A stretch of 47,150 bases of DNA. Source: Desulfotignum sp. (GTDB lineage: Bacteria > Desulfobacterota > Desulfobacteria > Desulfobacterales > Desulfobacteraceae). The notes beneath the pieces were generated by a model. That model searched no databases. It was not told the origin of the DNA and was given only the letters and a program-made list of their open reading frames with translations. The stretch lies in assembly GCA_018399285.1 (NCBI GenBank), contig JAGYOW010000025.1, positions 1 to 47,150 of the forward strand, in the 5' to 3' direction. Positions 8,443 to 16,222 of the stretch are shown piece after piece (position 1 is the stretch's first letter; each line of letters opens with the position of its first letter). The translations under genes and the position numbers were made by a program.

Positions 8443-8709
8443 TCAGTCCATGATATTTTCTTTCAGGGCATCCTTTGACCATGCCGGCAGGGGCATGTAT
8501 CTGCCTGACGTTGGATCAAGCCGGCACCGGTATGAGGCACAGGTTTTTTGTGTTTCCCACATATATTGCCACCCTTCAATGAAATAGGGACAATTTTCAT
8601 TGAAGCAGACATAGAAGAAGTCATTCTCCCAGGTCGATGTGACAGGGACTTTCCATTTTTTCATTTCCATTTTGCAATAGGGGCAAACAGGTCTTTGTTT
8701 CTGTGTCAT
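8443..8709 (-). CDS. Small zinc-ribbon protein
   Basis: The 88-residue protein has two cysteine pairs, CPYCKMEM and CFNENCPYF, about 25 residues apart, with many aromatic residues between them, followed by a third Cys pair (CASYRC). This fits a zinc ribbon. The start at 8709 overlaps the stop of the upstream gene as ATGA. It appears to be the last gene of the run aprB, aprA, 93-residue protein, zinc-ribbon protein. Specific function is unknown; it could help in cofactor or subunit assembly. Confidence 0.65.
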   Translation of the reverse strand: MTQKQRPVCPYCKMEMKKWKVPVTSTWENDFFYVCFNENCPYFIEGWQYMWETQKTCASYRCRLDPTSGRYMPLPAWSKDALKENIMD

Positions 8710-8987
8710 GGCCGACAACCTCGTTGTGTCAGGGTATTAAAAATTTTTTCACATGCCTGGCCGAATCCTTGGGAATATGCCGAAAAATCAAAGGTGGGGT
8801 CTGTCAGAAACCGGTTTAACACCTCGGCCCTGAAAATATCCCAGTGAGCGGGGATGGCTTTTTCCCTGGATATGGCGGCAAGGTCTTCATATGTCGCCTC
8901 TTTGTGAGCAAAGGTTATGCCATGGGCATAGCCTGCGTCATACCATTTCTGATTCTGTCGATTCTCTGTGTGGTTGTGTTGTTTCAT
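8706..8987 (-). CDS. Conserved-looking hypothetical protein, 93 residues
   Basis: The protein is soluble, without membrane segments, and rich in aromatic and charged residues (KWYDAGYAHGITFAHKEATY, FSAYSQGFGQACEKIF). I do not recognise the family. The tight ATGA coupling to the zinc-ribbon gene supports that it is real. It lies 131 bases downstream of aprA-like, with a 14-bp inverted repeat between them. Confidence 0.6.
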   Translation of the reverse strand: MKQHNHTENRQNQKWYDAGYAHGITFAHKEATYEDLAAISREKAIPAHWDIFRAEVLNRFLTDPTFDFSAYSQGFGQACEKIFNTLTQRGCRP

Positions 8988-9017
8988 TTGTTTATGATCA
9001 ACCGGGTTGGCAGGGGT

Positions 9018-9053
9018 GGTTACAGCCGGACCATTTTTTGTCCGGCTGTAACC
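9018..9053. repeat. Perfect 14-bp inverted repeat with 8-base loop
   Basis: GGTTACAGCCGGAC and GTCCGGCTGTAACC flank CATTTTTT. It sits between the aprA-like gene and the 93-residue gene. There is no T-run after the stem on the transcribed (reverse) strand, so it is not a standard intrinsic terminator. It could lower read-through, protect the upstream mRNA, or be a protein site. Confidence 0.7.
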
Positions 9054-9118
9054 TGGAGGATACTGTGAATGGCATTACACAAGTATCTCAAACAAGAAAG
9101 ATATAACGCCCTGTCTGC

Positions 9119-11071
9119 CTACATCCCGATCACTTTATCGATTTGAACCAGACTGTGTTTGGTTCGTTTAAACACATTGAATTCATCTTTTTCTTCATCA
9201 TAGACTGAATTGACAAACACATCCCCCCAGTTTTCCTGATCCAGTTTGGGGAAATCGGTCCGGTAAAAATATCCGGGCCACCGCGTTTCTTCCCGGAATA
9301 ATTTGTGGCGGGTATGTGCTTCAGCCAGTTGCACTCTCTGGATATTTTCCCAGCACCGCATTAACTCATGAAGATTCCTTGCCGCCAGCTTGGAAAGGTC
9401 TTGTTTGAGCATTTCTAATTCTTTGAGTGCGATGTTCAGTGTCGTGGCCGAGCAATTGTACTGCGAACCGCAACCGCCCACATATTCATCCATGATTTTA
9501 TTGAGACGGAATAACGCCATTTTCGGCGTGATAAAGTATGGGTTGACCTCTTCCACGGGCAGGTCATATCGTTTTTTCGCCGCCCCCAGGGTGGTATACC
9601 CGGCGTGTTCTTCATAAAATTTCAATGGCGCTTCGATCTGTGCTTTGAGTTTTTCAATGACATCCGCATCCGGTTCCGGGGTATTCTGGTTTTCGACACA
9701 GAATTTAATCGCTGCCTTGGCCGCAATCCGACCTTCCGTAAAAGAGCCGGATGAAAATTTATGGCTGGAGTTGGCAACACCATCGCCTGCGGCAAAAAGC
9801 CCTTTAATGGTTGTCATGCGGTTATACCCGAAAAAATAATCGTCTTTGGAATCCGCTGTCTGGATATCTTCCGGCCCGCTGGTCCAGGCACCGGACGCCC
9901 CTGAATGAGACCCGATAAAATACGGCTCTGACGGCATGATTTCAGAACTGCTTTTTTCCGGAAACACATCTTTGGACGCCCACAGAACGGCCTGGCTGAT
10001 GGTCATATCCAGGAAATCCTCCCATGCTTCAGCTTCAAGCTTTTTCATTTCTTTTTTATAGGTTTTTTTATCGGGTGCCGCTTCTGCAATTTTGGCAATG
10101 GCTTTGTCCGTATGGATGAGTATGGGGCCGTCCCCTTTTTCATACATTTCTTTCATCATCAGGTGATTCCGCAGGCAGGTCGGAATGGGCTTGACTTCTC
10201 CATACGGCGGCCAGTTATGAAGCTCTCCGCCTTCGGCAAGCCCTTCTCCCATGTAATCAAACCCCGTGGCTGAGGTGGCCGTTGCCTTGAACAATAAAAA
10301 CCATGCCCCCACAGGCCCGTACCCGTCTTTATACCGGGCCGGGATAAAGACCACTTCCTGGGAACTCATTTCCGCCCCCGCTGCCGTGGTCAGATAGGAG
10401 CTGGAGCCGGAATTCCATGGGGGATACCATGCCCGGCCCAGTCCTTCGCCCGTGGATCTGGGTTTAAACACATGGACGGCACCTCCGGCACTGACAATAC
10501 AGGCATTGCACCTGAATACGTAAATTTTTTGTTCCCGGACACTGAATCCAATGGCACCACAAACCCGTTGTCGATCGTTTTTGTCCAGTAACAGCTTGAT
10601 AATAAACACCCGTTCATAGATGTTATCCAGACCGATGGCGGTTTTGGCAGCTTCCGCCACAATGGCTTTGTAGGATTCCCCGTTGATCATCAGTTGCCAC
10701 CTGCCCTCATGCACATAATTGCCTTCTTTGTCTTTCCAGATCGGCAACCCGAATTTTTCAAACAAATGGACACTGCCGTTGACATGCCTGGAAATGTCCA
10801 TTACCAGGTCATCCCGGCAAAGACCCATTAAGTCCTGGCGGACATAACTCAAATAATCCACGGGGGTGTTTTCGCCCTGATATTGATTGATTGCGGAAAG
10901 TCCCATGCCGACGGCGCCACTGCGTTCCATGGCTGCTTTATCCACGACGGTGACTTTTAAATTATTTTGTCTGGCCCAGTGTGCCGCTTCGATGCAGGCG
11001 CCGGACCCGGCCATACCCGGACCAATGATCAAAAGGTCTGTTGATACTTCAATCGTTTCAAAATTCTGCAT
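9119..11071 (-). CDS. aprA-like: AprA-like flavoprotein (adenylylsulfate reductase alpha subunit paralogue)
   Basis: The 650-residue protein follows AprA from end to end: FAD-binding LLIIGPGMAGSG, then ERSGAVGMGLSAIN, RWQLMINGESYKAIVAEAAK, GRAWYPPWNSGS, PARYKDGYGPVGAWFLLFK, PTCLRNH, GSHSGASG and HKFSSGSFTEGR. Residues placed at the active site in AprA structures (Asn of SAIN, Arg of PAR, Glu of GES, Arg of CLRNH, His of GSHSG) appear kept. AprA reduces adenylylsulfate to sulfite and AMP with electrons from AprB. Compared with canonical Desulfovibrio AprA it lacks the insertion before the GRWQ motif and differs around the GAEM segment. The start at 11071 (MQNFETIEV) has AAGGA upstream; a longer frame overlaps aprB. 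No sat or qmo genes are nearby, so it is probably a specialised paralogue. Confidence 0.85.
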   Translation of the reverse strand: MQNFETIEVSTDLLIIGPGMAGSGACIEAAHWARQNNLKVTVVDKAAMERSGAVGMGLSAINQYQGENTPVDYLSYVRQDLMGLCRDDLVMDISRHVNGSVHLFEKFGLPIWKDKEGNYVHEGRWQLMINGESYKAIVAEAAKTAIGLDNIYERVFIIKLLLDKNDRQRVCGAIGFSVREQKIYVFRCNACIVSAGGAVHVFKPRSTGEGLGRAWYPPWNSGSSSYLTTAAGAEMSSQEVVFIPARYKDGYGPVGAWFLLFKATATSATGFDYMGEGLAEGGELHNWPPYGEVKPIPTCLRNHLMMKEMYEKGDGPILIHTDKAIAKIAEAAPDKKTYKKEMKKLEAEAWEDFLDMTISQAVLWASKDVFPEKSSSEIMPSEPYFIGSHSGASGAWTSGPEDIQTADSKDDYFFGYNRMTTIKGLFAAGDGVANSSHKFSSGSFTEGRIAAKAAIKFCVENQNTPEPDADVIEKLKAQIEAPLKFYEEHAGYTTLGAAKKRYDLPVEEVNPYFITPKMALFRLNKIMDEYVGGCGSQYNCSATTLNIALKELEMLKQDLSKLAARNLHELMRCWENIQRVQLAEAHTRHKLFREETRWPGYFYRTDFPKLDQENWGDVFVNSVYDEEKDEFNVFKRTKHSLVQIDKVIGM

Positions 11072-11087
11072 GATGTATCCTTTTCGC

Positions 11088-11525
11088 TTAAAGGGTCCAA
11101 AGTTCATCCGCTTTTAAAGATGCCGGCTCTGTAAACAACAACTGGTCATCCAATGTACCGGAACCTTCACCAAACCCGCCATCGGGCACGACATTTCCCT
11201 CCGCCACGGTCCGGATCGGGAATTTAAACCGTTTTATGGTGCCCCCCCTGAAACTGACTGTCCACATGATGTCATTGCTGCCCCTTAACGGCACAACATT
11301 TGCCCCCAGGGGCGTAAAGTCCGCATACCCCCTGACTTCGATGGCTTGAGACGGGCAGATTTTGACACAATTATAACATTCCCAGCACATATCCGGCTCC
11401 GCGTTGTAGGCTTTCATCAAGTCCTCGTCCAGGGTCATGAGATCGTTCGGGCAGATGTATTCACAAGCGGTTTTATCGCCTCCCTTGCACCCATCACATT
11501 TTTCATTAATGACATAACTTGGCAT
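11088..11525 (-). CDS. aprB-like: AprB-like iron-sulfur subunit (adenylylsulfate reductase beta paralogue)
   Basis: The 145-residue protein begins MPSYVINEKCDGCKGGDKTA and keeps the two-cluster ferredoxin of AprB: CDGCKGGDKTACEYICP and CWECYNCVKICP, followed by YADFTPLGANVVPLRGS and the strand FRGGTIKRFKFPIRT that wraps AprA. It should hold two [4Fe-4S] clusters and pass electrons to the flavin. The C-terminal tail is shorter than in canonical AprB (about 165 residues). The ATG follows GGAGGTAAA. aprB-aprA order and 16-base spacing match normal aprBA operons. A sigma-54-like site lies at 11563-11579. Confidence 0.85.
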   Translation of the reverse strand: MPSYVINEKCDGCKGGDKTACEYICPNDLMTLDEDLMKAYNAEPDMCWECYNCVKICPSQAIEVRGYADFTPLGANVVPLRGSNDIMWTVSFRGGTIKRFKFPIRTVAEGNVVPDGGFGEGSGTLDDQLLFTEPASLKADELWTL

Positions 11526-11562
11526 TTTACCTCCTTCTCGTATTTACACGAATTTGAATCGT

Positions 11563-11579
11563 TATCAGCATTCAAGCCT
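11563..11579 (-). promoter_or_regulatory. Candidate sigma-54-like promoter of the aprBA-like operon
   Basis: On the reverse strand AGGCTT-N6-TGATA has GG and GA 10 bases apart and lies 38 bases before the aprB ATG. The -24 half is weak compared with TGGCAC, but the spacing and TGATA half match the other three sites in this block. Confidence 0.35.
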
Positions 11580-11780
11580 ACATTATCATGACGCTGGTTG
11601 ACAGACGGTAAGGATGCCTCCCTGTTGTTCACCCCGGGTGTTACAATAAACGCAGATTGTCAAAAGACAGTCCTGAAAGCCACCAAAAGAGGAAAGTTTT
11701 GCGCCTGTGAACTGAATGATCAAGTAAGCTGCCTGCCTTTCCAAACAGCAATATGCATGCCATATGGCAGGCCCTCCCAT

Positions 11781-11822
11781 GACCCCGGGATAAAGTTGGC
11801 AATTCCTTAAATACCGGGGGTC
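11781..11822. repeat. Imperfect inverted repeat in the aprB/DUF4242 intergenic region
   Basis: GACCCCGG and CCGGGGGTC are separated by 25 bases and pair with one bulged base. It is in the upstream part of the 628-base gap. Role unknown. Confidence 0.4.
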
Positions 11823-11865
11823 AGGAGATATCATCACAGGCATTCCCACCACAGGTGCCGGAAAA

Positions 11866-11977
11866 GTGGCGCCACAATATCATTGGTGGCGCCACGGATT
11901 CCATATGATGTCAACCCCCCTGGCACCCTTTGTTTTAATCCCCTGCCTTGAAACAATTGAATACCCTGTGGCGCCAC
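11866..11977. promoter_or_regulatory. Three copies of palindrome GTGGCGCCAC (probable activator binding sites)
   Basis: Identical perfect 10-base palindromes lie at 11866-11875, 11886-11895 and 11968-11977. The first two start exactly 20 bases apart, about two helical turns. They sit in the middle of the 628-base gap between the aprBA-like operon and the DUF4242-like gene, at distances from both promoter motifs (about 290 and 65 bases or more) that suit enhancer sites of a sigma-54 activator. The two activators encoded at 4-7.4 kb are candidate binders. The rest of this gap (11580-11780) holds no gene I can support. Confidence 0.65.
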
Positions 11978-12041
11978 TTTGGGTGCCTTAAATCCCGTGC
12001 CATGAAAGTACAGACAGCAAACCCCTGCCATATTGTTGCCA

Positions 12042-12058
12042 TGGCACAATTATTGATA
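12042..12058 (+). promoter_or_regulatory. Sigma-54-like promoter motif before the DUF4242-like gene
   Basis: TGGCAC-N6-TGATA, 96 bases before the ATG and 65 bases after the last GTGGCGCCAC palindrome. GG and GA are 10 bases apart. Confidence 0.5.
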
Positions 12059-12153
12059 CTTGATTCTTCAGTATCCATCCGTTTCAGTTTGACCCGGCAA
12101 TTACAACGGGTAATTGCCCAGTGTTTTTAATCCTAAATCAGGGGAAAATTATC

Positions 12154-12468
12154 ATGGGAAAATTAAAAAAATACATGATGGTGCACAATACGGCGGGCGC
12201 TGACTGCCAGAAAGTGCAGGCAAACTGGAGAAAGCTGGCAAAGGTGGAAACCGCCACGTGGATAAAAACTTATTTTAATGAAAACAAAGGGGTCCGGTAT
12301 TGTATCTGGCTGGCTCCCGGGGAAGAAGAGCTGAAAAATATTTTTACGGAAATCGGTGTCAGCTGGGATTCTATCACGCCTGTGGAAGAAACGATTCCTG
12401 ATCTTTGGGGAGAAAAATGGGATGAGCATCTGGAAAAAGATGCGGTTGCCGATAACCTTGGCAATTGA
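12154..12468 (+). CDS. Small DUF4242-like protein
   Basis: The 104-residue protein contains YMMVHNTAGADCQKVQANWR, TATWIKTYFNENKGVRYCIW and LAPGEEELKNIFTEIGVSW. This ferredoxin-like alpha-beta pattern, with an early His and a Cys in RYCIW, resembles DUF4242 (nickel-binding-like) proteins; the match is from memory of the pattern. The ATG follows AGGGGAAAA. The gene is transcribed away from aprBA and toward the large molybdo/tungsto-enzyme, and shares their putative control region. It could be a metal-handling or accessory protein of the system. Confidence 0.6.
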   Translation: MGKLKKYMMVHNTAGADCQKVQANWRKLAKVETATWIKTYFNENKGVRYCIWLAPGEEELKNIFTEIGVSWDSITPVEETIPDLWGEKWDEHLEKDAVADNLGN

Positions 12469-12478
12469 TATCTGATTT

Positions 12479-12703
12479 TTACATGCAATGTTGAATATCT
12501 TTTGCATACGTTTCAAAATCAGTTTCTAACAGAAATTTTGATATGACCTGGCTGACCTTATCGGCGGTATCTACGCGATAAATCCCTTTTTGATCGCGCC
12601 CCGCAATTTTTTTAGCATTTGCGACAATCGCCTGAAGCGCTGTGGCTGGTATTTCCACATTGACATTAATAACAAGGGTGTCTGTTCCTTTTTCACGGGT
12701 CAT
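12479..12703 (-). CDS. Hypothetical protein, 74 residues
   Basis: The frame starts at an ATG behind AAAGGATAAAAG and gives a soluble protein with a strand-like start (DTLVINVNVEIPATALQAIV) and a helical C-terminus (KVSQVISKFLLETDFETYAK). I do not recognise it. It lies opposite in direction to both neighbours, between the DUF4242-like gene and the large molybdo/tungsto-enzyme. A good SD and a TTGACA box upstream favour a real gene. Confidence 0.5.
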   Translation of the reverse strand: MTREKGTDTLVINVNVEIPATALQAIVANAKKIAGRDQKGIYRVDTADKVSQVISKFLLETDFETYAKDIQHCM

Positions 12704-12745
12704 GATCTTTTATCCTTTTTTTGTTTTACCCTGTGTCTGACAGTC

Positions 12746-12774
12746 ATAGAATCATTTTTTAAACATTTTGTCAA
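12746..12774 (-). promoter_or_regulatory. Possible sigma-70 promoter of the 74-residue gene
   Basis: TTGACA and TTCTAT on the reverse strand are 17 bases apart, about 43 bases before the ATG. The -35 is perfect and the -10 weak. Confidence 0.4.
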
Positions 12775-12831
12775 AATATTCAACAAGATCACGGCAGATT
12801 ATGACATCAACGAATTAACCCGGGGGGAAAC

Positions 12832-15495
12832 ATGACGTATAATACCGAAGAAATCTGGGAAGACAAGTGGGTAAACACCACCTGCGGCGTCTGTTACTGC
12901 GGATGCGCCTGCAAAGTCCGGGTGGTGAACGGGATACCCATAAAAGCAGAAGGTATCAAAGAAAGTACCATGGGCGGTACGGGTGCCGGGCTTTGCGGCA
13001 AAGGCGCTGCGGGGGTGATGTACTATTATGATCCCAATCGTATCAAAAAGCCCCTTAGACGAACCAACCCGGAAAAAGGCTTTGGGGTTGACCCTAAATG
13101 GAAAGAGATTGAATGGGACGAGGCCCTGGACGAAATCGCCACAAGAATGAAAAAAATCATGGCGGATAACCCCAATAAAATCCTTTTCACCAACCAGACC
13201 ATGCGCGCCAGTGATGGGCCTCACAATCACCTTTATTTTTATGCAAAGTCATTCGGCGTCCAGAACAACGGCAATTTTATTATTGGGGGCGGCAGTCTGC
13301 ACTGCGGCAATGCAGCGCACATGCTGGGGGGCTTAATTCATGGGGCATGGTCCATTGCACCGGACTGGCGCTATACCAGGTATGTCCTCAAATGGGGGTC
13401 CAGTAAAGGAACGGGTTCCGGACACTCGGCCATGACAAATGCACGGCTGAGAGCCGACGGCATCCGACGCGGCATCAAAGAAGTGGTGTTTGATCCCATG
13501 GGTAATTTTGCCGGCGGCAAGGCAACACAATGGGTGCCGATTTTGCCGGGTACGGACACGGCCGTCGGACTTGCCATTGCCAATTATATCCTCAATACCA
13601 GAGGAGAGATCGATGTGCTTTATCTCAAGGCAAAAACCAATTTTGTCTACCTGATCCGGGAAGACGGGACGTTTGTCCGTGATGAAGAAACAGACAAACC
13701 CCTTGTCTTTGACGACAAAGCAAAAAAAATAAAGGTGTTTGATGATTCATCCATTGCGTTTGAAGATTTTTCTCTTGAGGGTGACTATGAATACCACGGA
13801 GAAAAATGCCGGCCCTGCTTTATGGCATTAAAGGAGCATTTAAAGCAATTCACCCCTGAATGGGCTTCCGACATCAGTACGGTGCCTGTTGCAACCATCC
13901 TTGATGTGGCAAAAACCTGGGTGGATAATGCCCAGATCGGCAGTACCATCACAATAGAAGGAAAAACCTTCCCATACAGACCGGTCTCTTCTGTCACATT
14001 CCGGGGGGCCCAGGGACATTCAAATGGAATTCATCAGGTTGCCGCCATCGATCTCATCAGCCAGCTGGTGGGTGCCGAAGACGTGCCCGGCGGAACCATG
14101 GGATGGCCTTCCCGGCGGCCCAGATATCCGGGCGGTCAATACGAGCGCATGCCAAAAGTCGGTAAAGACGGAGTTATTGTGCCATCCGTATTCTACTCAC
14201 ATGATCCATGGCCCGTGCATTCACCCAGCTATCCATGCACCAATTCTGGATGTGTTGAATTCTGGACCCATTCCACACTGTCTCATATCCCTTATGTGAA
14301 AGAAAAAAATTATATCCAGGAAAAATTGGGTGTGAAACAGGTACAGCCTGAAATGATTTTTGGCATCGCCGTCAATTTTCTTATCAGTCAATCTGACTGG
14401 GAGGTCGCTTTAGAAAATTTTAAAGATTGTTTTGTTGTGCAAATGGATATCTGGGTCAATGAAACAGACCAGGCCATCGGCGATATCATCCTGCCGGATA
14501 CGTCGTATCTTGAAAAAGATAACTGGTCGTCTGAAATCGACGCGTTTTTCTTCTCGGGAAGCCCATCCTACGAAGACTGGTATGTCCATATGCAAAACCC
14601 CGTGGCAAAACCGGTCGGCGAATCCAGAGATTTTATGGAAGTGTATCTGGATGTTGCAAACCGGGTTGGCGTGCGTGATAAGTTCAATGAAAGCATCAAC
14701 GATTATTACAGCATCACGGATGAAACGCTGAAGTTCAAGCCCGGAGAAGTCCTGACCTGGAAAGAGATGGGGGAAAGAGTGCTGACATGGGTGTATGGTG
14801 AAGATAAAGAAAAAATTCAACAACAGGGATTTGCCACCTGGCATAAATCCATTGAAGATGTCTATTGGAGATGGAACATGCCCACAAGATGCCCGGTTTA
14901 TATGGAATTTTTAATCCATGACAGAAGGGCTGCGGAAAAAATTATCAAAGAGACCGGATTTGAGATCGAGATGGACATGGATCAATATAGCCCTTTGCCG
15001 AACTGGTTCTGGCCGACATCCCACAAAGAACTGGATGAAGAATATGATCTTTTGGCTTTTTCTTATCGTGACATTCTCCACACAAACAATTCAACCTTCC
15101 AGAATCCGTATGTGGATGAAGTCAGCCAGATGAGTCCTTATACATTTACCATTACGTTAAATAAAGAACTGGCTGATCAAAAAGGATTCAAAGACGGCGA
15201 TACGATCTGGATTGAAAACAAATACGGCACCCGAGAAAACGGTATCGTAAAAACAATGGAAGCACAGCACCCAAAAGTGATTGGAATTTGCGGACAGGGC
15301 GGGTTATGGGCGACCGGCAGACCGATTGCCAAAGGCAAAGGAAGTAACTTCTGCAAGCTGCTTCCATCGTATTTAAGACATTATGATCCTATCACTGGAA
15401 ACGTTGAAACCTCTGTGGCCGTTAAAATTTATAAAAAACAGGGGGGAGAGGAGGACGGATCACCGCGTTTATTCCCTTATGGCTGGCCTGCGTGA
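12832..15495 (+). CDS. Cytoplasmic molybdo/tungsto-bis-pyranopterin oxidoreductase (DMSO reductase superfamily)
   Basis: The 887-residue protein opens with C18-x2-C21-x3-C25 and C55 (in GLCGKG), a [4Fe-4S] site; two additional Cys (23 and 27) are interleaved. Then come the superfamily segments EWDEALDEIATRMK, IIGGGSLHCGNAAHM (Cys158 is the likely metal ligand), WGSSKGTGSGHSAM, DPMGNFAGGK, WVPILPGTDTAVGLAIANYI and a C-terminal cap domain from about 700. No twin-arginine signal is present, so it acts in the cytoplasm. Subfamily is uncertain: catalytic subunits of this size include transhydroxylases and various oxyanion or hydrocarbon enzymes, and none clearly fits. No dedicated beta or membrane subunit is adjacent; the AprBA-like pair is the nearest possible electron partner. 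SD is CCCGGGGGGAAAC. Confidence 0.85.
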   Translation: MTYNTEEIWEDKWVNTTCGVCYCGCACKVRVVNGIPIKAEGIKESTMGGTGAGLCGKGAAGVMYYYDPNRIKKPLRRTNPEKGFGVDPKWKEIEWDEALDEIATRMKKIMADNPNKILFTNQTMRASDGPHNHLYFYAKSFGVQNNGNFIIGGGSLHCGNAAHMLGGLIHGAWSIAPDWRYTRYVLKWGSSKGTGSGHSAMTNARLRADGIRRGIKEVVFDPMGNFAGGKATQWVPILPGTDTAVGLAIANYILNTRGEIDVLYLKAKTNFVYLIREDGTFVRDEETDKPLVFDDKAKKIKVFDDSSIAFEDFSLEGDYEYHGEKCRPCFMALKEHLKQFTPEWASDISTVPVATILDVAKTWVDNAQIGSTITIEGKTFPYRPVSSVTFRGAQGHSNGIHQVAAIDLISQLVGAEDVPGGTMGWPSRRPRYPGGQYERMPKVGKDGVIVPSVFYSHDPWPVHSPSYPCTNSGCVEFWTHSTLSHIPYVKEKNYIQEKLGVKQVQPEMIFGIAVNFLISQSDWEVALENFKDCFVVQMDIWVNETDQAIGDIILPDTSYLEKDNWSSEIDAFFFSGSPSYEDWYVHMQNPVAKPVGESRDFMEVYLDVANRVGVRDKFNESINDYYSITDETLKFKPGEVLTWKEMGERVLTWVYGEDKEKIQQQGFATWHKSIEDVYWRWNMPTRCPVYMEFLIHDRRAAEKIIKETGFEIEMDMDQYSPLPNWFWPTSHKELDEEYDLLAFSYRDILHTNNSTFQNPYVDEVSQMSPYTFTITLNKELADQKGFKDGDTIWIENKYGTRENGIVKTMEAQHPKVIGICGQGGLWATGRPIAKGKGSNFCKLLPSYLRHYDPITGNVETSVAVKIYKKQGGEEDGSPRLFPYGWPA

Positions 15496-15578
15496 CATAG
15501 ACAGGAAAAAAGGCCGCCGTGTGAACGATAGTAACCACGGCTGGCATGGACCACAGATCAACAAGATATTTTCGGGTT

Positions 15579-15607
15579 TTGACAAGCCCTTCGGATTGTA
15601 TTATAAA
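15579..15607 (+). promoter_or_regulatory. Sigma-70-type promoter of the cupin regulator/acyl-CoA synthetase operon
   Basis: TTGACA and TATAAA with exactly 17 bases between, 33 bases before the regulator ATG. Confidence 0.75.
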
Positions 15608-15639
15608 GCTGATTTTTTCATGTATTTTTTGGAGATATC

Positions 15640-16209
15640 ATGCAGACAGGAAAAATCAGCCAGCGCATTAAAACCTATATGGATAAACGCGGCATGGACA
15701 TGGCCGGTCTGGCGGAGCAGACCGGGCTGACCGTGCCGTTTCTGGAAACCATGCTCACCAGAGACGTGTACCCGCCCCTGGGACCGTTGATGAAGATCGC
15801 CAGAGCTTTGGGCGTGCGCCTGGGCACGTTCCTGGATGACCAGGGACAGGCCGACCCCTTTATTGTGCGGCACAGCACAAGAGCGGCCGAATTCAGCGTA
15901 TCCGGGGTTTCCGGCAAATCCCCGGCCCTGAATTTCTATGCCCTGGGCACAGGCAAGATGGACCGGCACATGGAGCCGTTTTTCGTGGAAATCCTGCCGG
16001 AATCCGCCGAAGAAAAAACCTTGTCCTCCCATGAGGGAGAAGAGTTCATCGTGGTGACCCAGGGGCAGATCGAGGTGATCTACGGCAAGGAAACCCATAT
16101 CCTGGGACCCGGGGATTCCATCTATTACAACTCGATTGTGCCCCATTACGTGAGCTGCCACGGGGACGAAAAAGCCGCCATCCACGCGGTCATCTATATA
16201 CCGGAATAA
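15640..16209 (+). CDS. XRE-family regulator with C-terminal cupin domain
   Basis: The 189-residue protein has an N-terminal XRE helix-turn-helix (about 5-65; GLAEQTGLTVPFLETML and LGPLMKIARALGVRLGTFL) and a C-terminal cupin (about 105-187) with the metal-site type segments SSHEGEEFIVVTQGQIEV and LGPGDSIYYNSIVPHYVS. Such proteins usually sense a small molecule in the cupin and control the adjacent catabolic gene. It begins 13 bases before the acyl-CoA synthetase gene, with which it is probably co-transcribed. SD is TTGGAG. Confidence 0.85.
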   Translation: MQTGKISQRIKTYMDKRGMDMAGLAEQTGLTVPFLETMLTRDVYPPLGPLMKIARALGVRLGTFLDDQGQADPFIVRHSTRAAEFSVSGVSGKSPALNFYALGTGKMDRHMEPFFVEILPESAEEKTLSSHEGEEFIVVTQGQIEVIYGKETHILGPGDSIYYNSIVPHYVSCHGDEKAAIHAVIYIPE

Positions 16210-16222
16210 CAAAGGGGATTTC

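Noticed and set aside
9119..11525. Taking the AprBA pair as the ordinary sulfate-respiration enzyme.
   Set aside because: No sat, qmo or dsr genes are present, the AprA is shortened and divergent around two motifs, and it sits in a sigma-54-type block. Not excluded, but less likely.
12832..15495. Naming the molybdo/tungsto-enzyme as acetylene hydratase, pyrogallol transhydroxylase, arsenate or thiosulfate reductase.
   Set aside because: Superfamily motifs are clear but no subfamily-specific pattern or partner subunit could be verified by eye.
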